NCBI RefSeq assembly: GCF_008974145.1
Contig: NZ_BJKP01000028.1
Location: forward strand, 1 to 48,691
Reading direction: 5' to 3'
Origin: Microcystis aeruginosa NIES-4325
GTDB taxonomy: Bacteria > Cyanobacteriota > Cyanobacteriia > Cyanobacteriales > Microcystaceae
Length of the DNA: 48,691 nucleotides
Program-made: the position numbers and the translations under genes
Shown here: positions 17,494 through 26,696 of the stretch, in pieces
Layout: each line of letters begins with the position of its first letter
Numbering within the stretch: position 1 is the first letter of the stretch
The notes under the pieces: generated by a model
What the model was told of the DNA's origin: nothing
The model's input: only the letters and a program-made list of their open reading frames with translations
Database searches by the model: none

Positions 17494-19923
17494 ATGGCTG
17501 AATTAATTGAAGCCGTCGCCAACAGCAATGAAAAAAAAGATCTACAACAATTTCTGCACCAACTCAGACAACAGGAAAAACCTTACCTGCTCAGAAATGA
17601 TCTTCTTACGGCCTTTGCCGACTACTGCCAACGTCTAGATAAACCCGCATCGTTTCGGCAGTCCTCCCTTTTGGCTAAACTGATCTACTATACCCAAGAA
17701 ACGATCCTAGAAAGCGAGAGTTTCTGTCTGGTGGTACGACCCCAGATTGCCCTCTCCCAAGCCTTTCGCCTGACGGATGACCTCACCTGTGAACCGATAA
17801 GCGTACAGGAGCTGCTGGACTTGCGCGATCGCCTAGTCCACCGCTTCCATCCAGAGGAGGGAGACTTGCTAGAGTTGGATTTCCGTCCCTTTTATGACTA
17901 CTCTCCCATCATTCGGGATCCGAAAAATATTGGCAAGGGGGTGCAGTTCTTGAACCGGTTCCTGTCTAGTAAGCTTTTTCAAGCCGAACAAACAGGAGAA
18001 CAGTGGCTCGAATCCGCCTTTCAATTCTTGAGACTGCACCAATACAATAGTATTCCCCTGCTAATTAATGATCGCATCGTTAATCAACGGCAACTATCCC
18101 AACAGGTTAAGACAGCCCTAGACTTGTTGGAAAGCTATTCCAGCGAAGAACCCTATAGTAACTTGCGTTTTGAACTTCAGTACCTGGGGTTCGAGCCGGG
18201 TTGGGGAAATACAGCCAGCAGAATTCGGGAAAGCCTAGAACTGCTCGACGGATTGATCGATGCCCCCGACCACCAATCCCTAGAAGCCTTCCTCTCTCGT
18301 ATTCCTATGCTTTTCCGTATTGTTCTGGTATCCGTCCACGGTTGGTTCGGACAGGAGGGGGTATTAGGACGGCCAGATACTGGCGGTCAGGTGGTTTACG
18401 TCCTCGACCAAGCTCGCAGCTTGGAGCAACAATTGCGAGAAGATATCTTTTTGGCGGGATTGGAGGGCTTAGGCATCGAGCCGAAGATTATTATTCTGAC
18501 CCGATTGCTCCCTAACAGTGAGGGGACTCGCTGCGATCAAAGACTAGAAAAGGTCTACGGGACGGATAATGCCTGGATCCTGCGGGTTCCCTTCCGGGAA
18601 TTTAATCCCAAACTCACCCAACACTGGATTTCTCGCTTTGAAATCTGGCCCTATTTAGAAACCTTTGCCCTTGATGCTGAAAGGGAAATATTAGCGGAAT
18701 TTCAGGGACGACCAGACCTGATCATCGGTAACTATTCCGACGGCAATCTCGTCGCCTTTCTCCTTGCCCGCAAATTGAAGGTGACTCAGTGTAATATCGC
18801 CCACGCCCTGGAAAAGTCGAAATATCTGTTCAGTAACCTCTACTGGCAGGACTTAGAGGAACAATATCACTTTTCCCTGCAATTTACGGCGGATTTAATT
18901 TCCATGAACGCCGCTAACTTTATTGTCAGTAGCACCTATCAGGAGATCGTGGGAACCAGCGATAGCGTCGGTCAGTACGAATCCTATCAGTGTTTTACCA
19001 TGCCTGAACTGTACCATGTGGTCAGTGGCATCGAGCTATTTAGTCCCAAGTTCAATGTCGTCCCCCCAGGGGTGAATGAAAGTTACTTTTTCCCCTATAC
19101 CAACCGGGAAGAACGTCTGCTGGGAGAAGGGGAGCGTCTGGAAGAACTGCTTTTTACCCTAGAAGCTCCCAGACGGGTATTCGGTCATCTGGACAACCCC
19201 GACAAGCGCCCGCTTTTTTCCCTTGCCAGACTCGACCGAATCAAAAACCTGACGGGATTGGCGGAGTGTTTTGGCAAAAGCGAGGCACTTCAGGAACAGT
19301 GCAACCTGATTTTAGTGGCGGGCAAGGTGCGAGCCGAAGATAGTACGGATCGGGAGGAAATTAGTGAGATCAATAAACTGTACCACCTCATCGACCAGTA
19401 CAACCTAGAGGGCAAAATTCGCTGGTTGGGGATAATGTTGCCCAAAGCCGATGCCGGGGAAATCTATCGTATTATTGCCGATCGCCAGGGTATCTTCGTC
19501 CAACCCGCCCTATTTGAAGCCTTCGGTTTAACCGTTTTGGAGGCAATGATCACGGGACTGCCGATCTTCGCCACCGAATTCGGGGGGCCGCGGGAAATCA
19601 TTCAACACGGGGCCAACGGTTTTCTGATTAATCCCACTCATCCGGAAGAAACCGCCACTATGATCCTCGATTTTCTGGCTAAATGCCAGCAATATCCCGA
19701 TTACTGGCAAGAAATTTCTGAACGGGCGATCCAAAGGGTCTACAGCCACTATACTTGGAAAATTCACACCACGCGTCTACTTTCCCTCGCCCGTATCTAC
19801 GGCTTCTGGAATCATACTTCCCAAGAAAATCGCGAGGAACTATTGCGCTATATCGAAACCCTGTTCTATCTCCTCTTTAAACCCAGGGCGCAACATCTCC
19901 TAGAACTCCACGGACAAAGATAA
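17494..19923 (+). CDS. susA: Sucrose synthase
   Basis: Reversibly cleaves sucrose with UDP or ADP into nucleotide-glucose and fructose. 809 aa, matching plant and cyanobacterial enzymes. The N-terminal ~250 aa are the regulatory/membrane-targeting region of the family. The GT-B part starts around residue 278 with VSVHGWFGQEGVLGRPDTGGQ. The donor domain shows the E-x7-E motif EAFGLTVLE at 675-683, followed by GLPIFATEFGGPREIIQHG. The strong AAGGAGTCACC-ATG start is at 17494. Placed between spsA and sppA with gaps of 75 and 6 bp, it should be made together with the synthesis enzymes, which allows sucrose made under salt stress to be recycled into sugar nucleotides or glycogen. Confidence 0.96.
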   Translation: MAELIEAVANSNEKKDLQQFLHQLRQQEKPYLLRNDLLTAFADYCQRLDKPASFRQSSLLAKLIYYTQETILESESFCLVVRPQIALSQAFRLTDDLTCEPISVQELLDLRDRLVHRFHPEEGDLLELDFRPFYDYSPIIRDPKNIGKGVQFLNRFLSSKLFQAEQTGEQWLESAFQFLRLHQYNSIPLLINDRIVNQRQLSQQVKTALDLLESYSSEEPYSNLRFELQYLGFEPGWGNTASRIRESLELLDGLIDAPDHQSLEAFLSRIPMLFRIVLVSVHGWFGQEGVLGRPDTGGQVVYVLDQARSLEQQLREDIFLAGLEGLGIEPKIIILTRLLPNSEGTRCDQRLEKVYGTDNAWILRVPFREFNPKLTQHWISRFEIWPYLETFALDAEREILAEFQGRPDLIIGNYSDGNLVAFLLARKLKVTQCNIAHALEKSKYLFSNLYWQDLEEQYHFSLQFTADLISMNAANFIVSSTYQEIVGTSDSVGQYESYQCFTMPELYHVVSGIELFSPKFNVVPPGVNESYFFPYTNREERLLGEGERLEELLFTLEAPRRVFGHLDNPDKRPLFSLARLDRIKNLTGLAECFGKSEALQEQCNLILVAGKVRAEDSTDREEISEINKLYHLIDQYNLEGKIRWLGIMLPKADAGEIYRIIADRQGIFVQPALFEAFGLTVLEAMITGLPIFATEFGGPREIIQHGANGFLINPTHPEETATMILDFLAKCQQYPDYWQEISERAIQRVYSHYTWKIHTTRLLSLARIYGFWNHTSQENREELLRYIETLFYLLFKPRAQHLLELHGQR

Positions 19924-19929
19924 ACGACC

Positions 19930-20682
19930 ATGAGTAAATTTCTGCTGATTACCGATCTGGATAATACTCTAGTGGGAGACGCTCCGGCGACGGAACGACT
20001 CAATCGATCCTTAATGGCTCAACGGCAGCAATTTTATCTCGTTTATGCCACGGGGCGCTCTTACCTTTCCGCCCGTCGCTTGCAGCAGCAAGCGGGACTT
20101 TTAGAACCGGATTACTGGATTACCTCCGTCGGCAGCGAAATCTATTATCGGGGTGAAGTCGATCCCCAATGGGCTAAACACCTCTCCCAAGATTGGAATC
20201 GGGAGGCGGTTGTAGCGATCGCACAGCAGCTGCCATTCTTGTTGCCCCAGCCCGAGAGCGAACAAAATCCATGGAAAGTCAGCTTTTGGCTGGAGGAAAC
20301 GGCGGATATCAAGGCGATCGAGCGGTTAAAAAGAGAATTCCAGCAAGCTCGACTCAATGCCCAGATTATTTTTAGCAGTGGGCGAGATGTGGATATCCTT
20401 CCCTGTCGCAGTAACAAAGGACAAGCGGCAACCTACCTACGGGAATGGCTGGGGATTCCGCCAGAGAAAACTCTCGTTTGCGGTGACTCTGGCAATGACA
20501 TCAGTTTGTTCCAACAGCCAGCCAGAGGTGTGATCGTCAGAAATGCCCAGTCGGAACTCCTCCAGTGGTATTACAATGGCGATCGTCCTTGGCATTATCT
20601 GGCAAAATCCCCCTGTGCTGGTGGTATTCTCGAAGCCCTCCATCACTTTAATTTTATTGATTTCTCGAAATTTCCCTCTTAA
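19930..20682 (+). CDS. sppA: Sucrose-6-phosphate phosphatase (HAD superfamily)
   Basis: Removes the phosphate from sucrose-6-phosphate and so pulls sucrose synthesis forward. 250 aa. HAD motif I is DLDNTLVGD with nucleophile Asp9 and acid/base Asp11. Motif II is the Thr in YATGRSYLSARRL, motif III the Lys in SNKGQAATYLREWLGI, and motif IV GDSGNDISLF. The cap domain (about 115-170) is of the sucrose-phosphatase type. Six bp separate it from susA, and it closes the operon. It converges on leuS with only 51 bp between them and no clear terminator. Confidence 0.93.
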   Translation: MSKFLLITDLDNTLVGDAPATERLNRSLMAQRQQFYLVYATGRSYLSARRLQQQAGLLEPDYWITSVGSEIYYRGEVDPQWAKHLSQDWNREAVVAIAQQLPFLLPQPESEQNPWKVSFWLEETADIKAIERLKREFQQARLNAQIIFSSGRDVDILPCRSNKGQAATYLREWLGIPPEKTLVCGDSGNDISLFQQPARGVIVRNAQSELLQWYYNGDRPWHYLAKSPCAGGILEALHHFNFIDFSKFPS

Positions 20683-20733
20683 GTTAGATGCCAAGACGCA
20701 CTATCGCTCAAGGATTAGCCGAAACCAAGCCAA

Positions 20734-23286
20734 TTAACCCACGACAAAATTAACTAATTTGCCCGGGACAACAATCACTTTTTTGATTTCCTTACCCTCT
20801 AAATAACGTTGGGCGATTTCCGATTCCAGGGCGAGGGTTTCTAGGGTGCTTTTATCGGCACTAGCGGGAACTTGTATCGTGCCTCTGGTTTTTCCCAAAA
20901 TTTGGATGACAAGGGTAATCTCGTCCACAATCAGGGCAGTAGAATCAACTTTTGGCCAGGGTTGCAGGTGAATTGATTGGCTATGACCTAAAGCTTGCCA
21001 TAATTCTTCGCTAAGATGGGGAGCAAAAAGGGAAAGTAAGATTAATAAGGTTTCGATTCCTTCCCGATAAATGGGGGATGCAAAACACTTATTATCCCCT
21101 AAAGCGTTACTGAGTTTCATCAATTCGGAAATGGCGGTATTAAATTGATAATCTCCTTCTAAATCGTCGGAGATTTCTTTAATAGCGGTGTGAATTGCCC
21201 GTCTTAAATCCTTGTCAGTTTTCGAGAAAGTCTCTATTTTTTTGACTTGCTTGGGTTTATTTTCAATATATTCGCTGACTAAACGCCACACCCGATTAAG
21301 AAAGCGAAATTGTCCTTCTACCCCCGCATCTTCCCACTGTAAATCTTTTTCTGGGGGTGCAGTAAAAAGTATAAACATTCGGGCAGTATCGGCCCCATAT
21401 TTTTCAAGGACTTTCAGAGGATCAACGCCGTTATATTTCGACTTGGACATTTTTTCAAAGAAGAAAGAAAGAACTTCTCCCGTGTCTTTATCCCAATATT
21501 TATCCTCTTTATAGATAACATTTTCTGCGGGGACATATTTGCCAGTTTCGGGATTTTTGTAGGTTAATCCCTGTACCATTCCCTGGGTTAATAGACGGTT
21601 AAAAGGTTCATCGACATTAACTAAACCTCGGTCTCTTAAAACTTTGGTAAAGAAACGAGAATAGAGTAAATGTAGGATAGCGTGTTCGATTCCTCCGACG
21701 TATTGATCCACGGGCATCCAATCATTAACCTTCTCGAATTGAAAGGGTATATCTTCATTTTTAGCATCGGTATAACGGAGGAAATACCAACTAGAATCGA
21801 TGAAAGTATCCATGGTGTCCGTTTCCCGTTTTGCGGGAGTGCCACAGCGAGGACAATCCACATTTACCCAGTCTTCTAATTTAGCTAAAGGAGAAGCACC
21901 TCGACCGCTAAATTCGACATTTTCTGGTAAAGTAACGGGTAAATTATCGATAGGCACTGGCACGGTTCCACAGTGGGGACAGTGGATAACTGGAATCGGA
22001 CAACCCCAATATCTTTGACGGGAAATTAACCAATCCCGGAGGCGATATTGTATTCTAGCTTTGCCGTAACCTTGGGCAGTGGCATAATCAATAATAGCGG
22101 TTTTTCCTGCTGTAGAATTTAGTCCATTAAATTGAGCGGAATTAATCATAATTCCCGCTTCCGTATAGGCCTCTTTTAACTCAATTTCGCCACTTTCTGG
22201 AGTAATAACTATCTTAATTGGCAGGTTATTTTCCCGAGCAAATTTAAAATCGCGACTATCGTGAGCCGGGACTCCCATCACTGCCCCCGTCCCGTATTCG
22301 TAGAGGACATAATCAGCAATTAAAATCGGAATTTCTTCACCAGTAAAAGGATTAATTGCCATTCCTCCGGTTTTAATACCGCGTTTGGGTTTATCTTCGG
22401 CGGTTCTTTCTAATTCGCTTTCGCTGGCTATCTCTTTAATAAAAGTTTCTACGGCCGATTTCTGTTCGGGAGTGGTAACTTGTAAAGTTAAGGGATGTTC
22501 GGGAGCAACTACCACATAAGTGACTCCATAAACCGTATCGGGACGAGTGGTAAAAACGGCAACTTTTTCTGTGGAGTTAACAAGAGGAAATTCTAAATAA
22601 GCACCTACCGATTTACCAATCCAGTTGGCCTGCATGGTTTTAACCCGTTCCGGCCAACCGGTAAGTTTATCTAAATCAGTGAGTAATTGTTCGGCATAAT
22701 CGGTGATTTTTAGGAACCATTGCCGGAGTAATTTTCTTTCTACTTTAGCACCCGATCGCCAAGATTTTCCTTCACTATCCACCTGTTCATTTGCCAACAC
22801 AGTTTGATCGATAGGATCCCAATTCACTGCCGCTTCTTTTTGGTAGGCCAATCCCGATTCAAAAAACTGTAAAAATAGCCATTGGGTCCAACGATAATAT
22901 TCTGGGGAACAGGTGGCAACTTCTCTTTCCCAATCGATAGATAATCCTAACTGTTGTAATTGCCGTTTCATCTGGGCAATATTTTGATCAGTCCATTTTG
23001 CCGGAGGAACTCCCCTTTCAATGGCGGCATTTTCTGCCGGTAATCCGAAAGCATCCCACCCCATGGGATGCAGCACGCGATAACCCTGCATTCTTTTCAG
23101 ACGGGCAATCACATCGGTGATAGTATAGTTGCGAACGTGACCCATGTGCAGGTTGCCCGATGGATAGGGGAACATGGAGAGTGCGTAAAATTTCGGTTTA
23201 TCGGTGTTTTCTGGGGTTTTGTCCAATCCCATTTGCTGCCAAATCTTCTGCCATTTCTGTTCGATTTCTGCGGGGTTGTACGGCAC
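20734..23286 (-). CDS. leuS: Leucyl-tRNA synthetase
   Basis: Class Ia aminoacyl-tRNA synthetase that charges tRNA-Leu. 850 aa. The HIGH-like motif HMGH is at 47-50 ([18 protein letters not shown]), the KMSKS motif at 612-616, and the CP1 editing domain lies between about 225 and 420 ([19 protein letters not shown], then [16 protein letters not shown] with the editing Asp). A zinc-binding stretch with CPHCGTVP and CPRCGTP follows near residues 440-480. The C-terminal anticodon and tail domains are complete. Start [16 protein letters not shown] is standard. Promoter expected in 23287-23378. Confidence 0.98.
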   Translation of the reverse strand: MPYNPAEIEQKWQKIWQQMGLDKTPENTDKPKFYALSMFPYPSGNLHMGHVRNYTITDVIARLKRMQGYRVLHPMGWDAFGLPAENAAIERGVPPAKWTDQNIAQMKRQLQQLGLSIDWEREVATCSPEYYRWTQWLFLQFFESGLAYQKEAAVNWDPIDQTVLANEQVDSEGKSWRSGAKVERKLLRQWFLKITDYAEQLLTDLDKLTGWPERVKTMQANWIGKSVGAYLEFPLVNSTEKVAVFTTRPDTVYGVTYVVVAPEHPLTLQVTTPEQKSAVETFIKEIASESELERTAEDKPKRGIKTGGMAINPFTGEEIPILIADYVLYEYGTGAVMGVPAHDSRDFKFARENNLPIKIVITPESGEIELKEAYTEAGIMINSAQFNGLNSTAGKTAIIDYATAQGYGKARIQYRLRDWLISRQRYWGCPIPVIHCPHCGTVPVPIDNLPVTLPENVEFSGRGASPLAKLEDWVNVDCPRCGTPAKRETDTMDTFIDSSWYFLRYTDAKNEDIPFQFEKVNDWMPVDQYVGGIEHAILHLLYSRFFTKVLRDRGLVNVDEPFNRLLTQGMVQGLTYKNPETGKYVPAENVIYKEDKYWDKDTGEVLSFFFEKMSKSKYNGVDPLKVLEKYGADTARMFILFTAPPEKDLQWEDAGVEGQFRFLNRVWRLVSEYIENKPKQVKKIETFSKTDKDLRRAIHTAIKEISDDLEGDYQFNTAISELMKLSNALGDNKCFASPIYREGIETLLILLSLFAPHLSEELWQALGHSQSIHLQPWPKVDSTALIVDEITLVIQILGKTRGTIQVPASADKSTLETLALESEIAQRYLEGKEIKKVIVVPGKLVNFVVG

Positions 23287-23378
23287 TGGGGTCTTTTCTC
23301 CTGAGTTGTATCTATCCCTCCCATTTTACAGCAGCCGGCTGGGGGCGATTGCCAGTCTTGGGGTTATCTACCCTAGCA

Positions 23379-23413
23379 AAAACCCTCTGGGTTTTACTCA
23401 CCCATAGGGTTTT
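23379..23413 (-). terminator. Terminator downstream of the BON-like gene
   Basis: AAAACCCT (23379-23386) pairs with AGGGTTTT (23406-23413), with an inner GGG/CCC extension (23389-23391 with 23401-23403). Read on the minus strand the stem is followed by TTTTTGC, 38 bp past the stop of the gene at 23451. The A/T symmetry would also permit some action on the plus strand. Confidence 0.65.
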
Positions 23414-23450
23414 AGTGGTTAATTTGCACGGGGAATATAGCCGTTCGACT

Positions 23451-23783
23451 TCACCCAATAGTTACTTGACTGGTATCGACGCTGGTTGCCCCATGGACTT
23501 TACCGGCAATGGCCACCATTTTATTTAAAGTCGCCTGATTGGAAACCTTGCCTTTTAGTACAATTTTACTACCAGTTTGAGCGACCCACAATTTGTCTTC
23601 ATCAGCTAAATCCGGTGTCTCGTCAAAAGCTAAAACTACTCGTTTAGCTAGGCCGCTTTCGTCGTATTTTCCATCTAATCCGACTCTTTCGGGGGGAATA
23701 CCGGCAGCAGCGGCCTTCCCTGTGATCGCACTAGCGGCATCTGCCGGTTTATCTAAGCCAAAAATTCTTTTTAACCAATCCAT
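23451..23783 (-). CDS. Small BON-domain-like protein
   Basis: 110 aa. The C-terminal half (about 55-110: DKLWVAQTGSKIVLKGKV, then NQATLNKMVAIAGKVHGATSV) resembles one BON fold (strand, helix, strand order with a conserved 'V..V..V.G.V' pattern), known from OsmY and LysM/BON proteins that bind lipid or envelope surfaces. There is no signal peptide. The N-terminus MDWLKRIFGLDKPADA may be an amphipathic segment. The ATG at 23783 is preferred over the GTG nine bases upstream because AGGAG is then correctly spaced. Its place just after the HdrB-like gene on the same strand (22-bp gap) suggests one transcript. Function unknown. Confidence 0.7.
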   Translation of the reverse strand: MDWLKRIFGLDKPADAASAITGKAAAAGIPPERVGLDGKYDESGLAKRVVLAFDETPDLADEDKLWVAQTGSKIVLKGKVSNQATLNKMVAIAGKVHGATSVDTSQVTIG

Positions 23784-23805
23784 TGCTAACACTCCTGATT
23801 GAGTT

Positions 23806-24735
23806 CTAAAACCCCAATTTCTTTAAAAGGGATTTCGTTGAAACGATGTGTCGATCTAATCCTAAACGATCGGGACTCACTCCCACCGCTAAGGCGACTA
23901 ATTGGGAAAAATGTAATACAGGTAAACCTAAACTTCGATCGATCACTTTTGCCACTTCCGGTTGTCGGGAATCAAGATTAAGATGGCATAAAGGACAAGG
24001 GGTGACTAAACAATCGGCCCCCGCTGCCATGGCCTCTAAAATGTGTTTTCCTGCCATTTGGAACGATTGGGTGGTGGCATAACTGGACAGGGGCCAACCA
24101 CAGCATTGAGTGCGTCCTTGATAATAAATCGGATTGGCCCCCACGGTCCGAAAGACATTTTCTAGGGATTCCGGCTGAAAAGGATTATCGTAGGGGAGAG
24201 TATCCTGGGCCCGAAGGAGATAACAACCATAAAAACCGGCACAATTTAAGCCTGATAAGGGACGAACCACCTTGGCCGCCAGATTATCTAGGCCATAATC
24301 GCCGACAATTGCCCAGAGTAGGTGCTTAACCGTCGTCGTACCTTGGTAGGGGGAACAATGTTCTTTCTGTAAATAATTATTAACTTCCTCGACATAATTG
24401 GGATTATTATGCTTTGCTTCCTTCAAGCGCTCATCCACATGACCGATCACCCCTTGACAGGTGCTACAGTGAGTCAACAGGGGTAAATTGAGGGCTTCCG
24501 CTAGGGCAATATTGCGCGCATTGACGGCATCTTCCAACAGTTGCGAATCTTCCTTATAGGTTCCCGAACCACAACAGGCAGCTTTTTTGAGTTCGACTAA
24601 ATTAATCCCCAAAGCTTCCGTCAGGGCTGCCGTGGATAAATATAGTTCCCGACAGGCACCTTGGGCGACACAACCGGGAAAATAAGCATACTGGAGATTG
24701 TTGACTGTCATGGATTCTAGGAAATTACTACTCAT
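23806..24735 (-). CDS. Heterodisulfide reductase subunit B-like protein (two CCG domains)
   Basis: 309 aa with two cysteine-rich CCG modules. The first has Cys21, CCG at 54-56 and CxxC at 90-93 (HCSTC); the second has Cys165, CCG at 211-213 and CPLC at 247-250. In HdrB these bind non-cubane [4Fe-4S] clusters that split disulfides with electrons from HdrC/HdrA partners. In other organisms related CCG proteins serve as SdhE-type anchors of succinate dehydrogenase or as subunits of lactate- and glycolate-oxidising complexes. No HdrA, HdrC or SdhAB lies nearby, so the partner is unknown. The ATG at 24735 is taken; an internal ATG at 24711 is possible. It precedes the BON-like gene. Confidence 0.85.
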   Translation of the reverse strand: MSSNFLESMTVNNLQYAYFPGCVAQGACRELYLSTAALTEALGINLVELKKAACCGSGTYKEDSQLLEDAVNARNIALAEALNLPLLTHCSTCQGVIGHVDERLKEAKHNNPNYVEEVNNYLQKEHCSPYQGTTTVKHLLWAIVGDYGLDNLAAKVVRPLSGLNCAGFYGCYLLRAQDTLPYDNPFQPESLENVFRTVGANPIYYQGRTQCCGWPLSSYATTQSFQMAGKHILEAMAAGADCLVTPCPLCHLNLDSRQPEVAKVIDRSLGLPVLHFSQLVALAVGVSPDRLGLDRHIVSTKSLLKKLGF

Positions 24736-24861
24736 TGCCTATCTACCATCTTGCCCCCCTTCCCCTCTGTCATCACTAAAGTCATGGAATTTCTTAACAG
24801 ACAGTCTTTTGTTATCTGCTCGGAACAGGTGTATGGTAGTTTGTCCCTAGAAATAATATCC

Positions 24862-24902
24862 AAAAAGGAGGAGAGCCATCTCAACATTATAATAGCTCTC
24901 CT
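24862..24902 (-). terminator. Terminator downstream of the STAS gene
   Basis: An 8-bp stem, AGGAGAGC (24869-24876) with GCTCTCCT (24895-24902), encloses an 18-base loop. On the minus strand it is followed by CCTTTTTGG (T run at 24866-24862). It lies about 125 bp downstream of the STAS stop codon and before the HdrB-like gene, so it probably separates the two transcription units. Confidence 0.6.
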
Positions 24903-25027
24903 TGAGAAAAATTGTTGTCCTGAAGAATCGATCTTGTAAATGGGAATCTTCCCAGTCAAGAGGTGATTTACGGGTAGAATTCAGATTATAGCCAAGAAAT
25001 TAGGGCGAGAAACGCTATTTTGTCGGC

Positions 25028-25378
25028 TTACGCCGCTTGGGGGATGTTGATGACAGTATCAAAGTCAGCACGGCTAGGGAAAATCGAGAGAACCCGGTCG
25101 AGTTGGGTTAATTCAAAGATAATCTTGACTGAAGGTGGAATAGAACAGATATTGAAGGATTTTTCTTGACTTTGAGCCAGACGAAAGGCGGCAACTAAAG
25201 CCATTAATCCAGCGCTGTCGAGGAATTCCACCCTACTCATATCCACGAGAAAAGTGATAGAGCTACTCTGGTTAACCAGATTGGTGAGCTGCTCTTGAAA
25301 TTCTAGGACGTTAGCGGCGGTAATATAGCCGTTTGGCTCAAATAGAGCAATTTCCGGGACTTTTACAGGACTTTTCAT
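25028..25378 (-). CDS. STAS-domain anti-sigma factor antagonist
   Basis: 116 aa single STAS domain, the fold of SpoIIAA/RsbV. In that family a serine in the DSxG motif is phosphorylated by an anti-sigma kinase, and the dephosphorylated form frees a sigma factor. Here the motif is VEFLDSAGLMALVAAF with Ser55. The N-terminal strand GYITAANVLEFQEQLTNLV and central ITFLVDMSRV fit well. No kinase or PP2C phosphatase partner is nearby, which is usual in cyanobacteria, where many STAS proteins act with distant partners, sometimes in motility or carbon control. The specific pathway is unknown. A terminator is seen downstream. Confidence 0.9.
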   Translation of the reverse strand: MKSPVKVPEIALFEPNGYITAANVLEFQEQLTNLVNQSSSITFLVDMSRVEFLDSAGLMALVAAFRLAQSQEKSFNICSIPPSVKIIFELTQLDRVLSIFPSRADFDTVINIPQAA

Positions 25379-25739
25379 GGCTGGGCTTTGAAATTCATAA
25401 AATGTACTTTTTAACTGGAAATCAGATACCGCTATTATGTCCTAACTTTCTGATTTTGTAACCTTGGTCTTGACCAATTTTCTCTCTCCCGAGCAAGATT
25501 AATCTTTTTTAAATCTTTCCCCCTGTAGGAAGGAACCACTTTTAGGTTAACCTTGTAGTCTGGGCAGTAAAGAGGAACAGTCATCAAGGCTTACTAGGGC
25601 GAACACTAGGGAAAAGTCGTTAGGTTTAAGCTCTAATCCCGAATGACTGATGATGACCCAAAATCCTACTGGTATTTTTGCTAGAATAAAGTAAAGCAAG
25701 ATACAGAAAATAGATTTATTGAACTAGAGTAAGAAAATT
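25379..25739. other. Divergent promoter region, STAS gene and small ORF
   Basis: 361 bp with stops in all frames. It should hold promoters for both flanking genes. 25680-25690 (TAGAATAAAGTAA) looks like a loose -10 region for the plus-strand gene at 25740. No repeats or stable hairpins were noted. Confidence 0.35.
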
Positions 25740-25934
25740 GTGGATACCCAGCCGACTATCCGCCAATTAGTGGAACAAGCCCTATATTATCGTCAAATCA
25801 CGCCAGAAATCGAGAACGGAATTAATGAACTACTCGGTCGTCTTGGCTATGTTTCGGATGTGGATTATGAGGCCCTAGAGTTACTCATGGATGAAATGGA
25901 TGAAGGCCGGATAAATCTGGTTCCGCGTCGGTAA
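25740..25934 (+). CDS. Conserved-looking small acidic protein, unknown function
   Basis: 64 aa, start GTG at 25740. The sequence (RQLVEQALYYRQITPEIENG, then LMDEMDEGRINLVPRR) is highly charged, predicted helical, with a compact hydrophobic pattern and no membrane segment. Composition and codon use are like those of true genes, and the end VPRR is followed at once by stop. I recall similar short proteins in many cyanobacteria, but no function is known to me. The ribosome site is weak (GAGTAAG), so the GTG start is the least certain part. Confidence 0.65.
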   Translation: MDTQPTIRQLVEQALYYRQITPEIENGINELLGRLGYVSDVDYEALELLMDEMDEGRINLVPRR

Positions 25935-25989
25935 CTTCAGTTATTAGGGGTCGAGAATGGGTAGTGATTTTATTGTAGTGTTGATAGCT

Positions 25990-26450
25990 CAAACCTTGGC
26001 TAATTGGGCATTAATAGAAGCCAATAATTTCCCCTTGTTCTTCTATCAATTGCCAGCCAAATATACAGCTTTATCGTCTTATAAAAAACCAAAGACCACA
26101 TTTCACCACACTCTATAATTAATTGGCCTTTTGATTTTTCAGCCAACTTTTACTTGATGCGGGACAGCCGCCAATTTATTGTTAACCCTGAGCTACGTCG
26201 AAGGGTTAACGTCTCGACTTCGCTCGACGTTGACGTAATTTTCTAACCATGACCAACCGAGTAAGAGTTGATCAATTAATTGTTTGGTATCGGGAGAGAT
26301 AGTTTTATTAGTGGGATTGATCACAAACGGTTGACCAAATTCTTGACATTGACCTTTGGGTTTACCATTATGAATAGAACCATTCTTGATAGTATGGTGA
26401 GAACCACAACCCCAGACAAGTAAATACAGGCGAGGGGGTGATTTTGTTCT
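25990..26450 (-). pseudogene. IS1-family transposase remnant, frameshifted and interrupted
   Basis: Pieced together on the minus strand, three frames give an IS1-type transposase. Piece one (26440-26235) is a decayed zinc-finger N-terminus with HHTIKNGSIHNGKPKGQCQE, in which the expected Cys residues are partly lost (VWGC for CxxC, CQEF for CxxC), and then INPTNKTISPDTKQLIDQLL. An internal deletion joins this to WSWLENYVN. Piece two (from 26180) reads NNKLAAVPHQVKV, and after a frameshift KLAEKSKGQLIIECGEMWS...YIWLAIDRRTRG, the region around the first catalytic Asp (D replaced by G). Another frameshift gives EIIGFY near 26000, then all similarity ends. It is clearly non-functional. Confidence 0.8.
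26181..26234. repeat. Small palindromic insertion inside the IS1 remnant
   Basis: Three GTTRAC hexamers, at 26181-26186, 26205-26210 and 26229-26234, bracket two 18-bp imperfect palindromes (CCTGAGCTACGTCGAAGG and GTCTCGACTTCGCTCGAC). Removing 48 bp between the first and last hexamer restores the transposase reading YVNNKLAAV exactly, so this is an insertion with a 6-bp target repeat rather than random decay. Confidence 0.7.
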
Positions 26451-26696
26451 GTGCTAGGCTGATATTTGAGTAAGCCAGAATCAAGATATTTATCGAAAAA
26501 GTCATGATCAAGCTAGAGGTTTAAGGACTGATTTGATCCAATTATTTTTATTAATAAATATTTGACTCAATTCATACCACACAAGCAACAAGGCTCACCA
26601 ATACTACCAAATCATTACAGTAAATCCCTACAGATAAGTATTTTAGCTATTGTCAGCTTTCCACACTCAGTATTTTTGCTTTCACTGAGATGCCCC
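26451..26696. other. Non-coding gap between IS remnant and FkbM gene
   Basis: AT-rich, with no credible frame on either strand, no clear repeat, and no T-rich hairpin terminator for the FkbM gene. It may contain further unrecognisable IS debris. Confidence 0.3.

Noticed and set aside
20193-20417. Antisense frames in sppA
   Set aside because: They sit inside a clear HAD phosphatase gene and have no independent support.
25957-26118. 54-codon plus-strand ORF (MGSDFIVVL...)
   Set aside because: It is the antisense of the frameshifted IS1 transposase piece, which explains the sequence fully.
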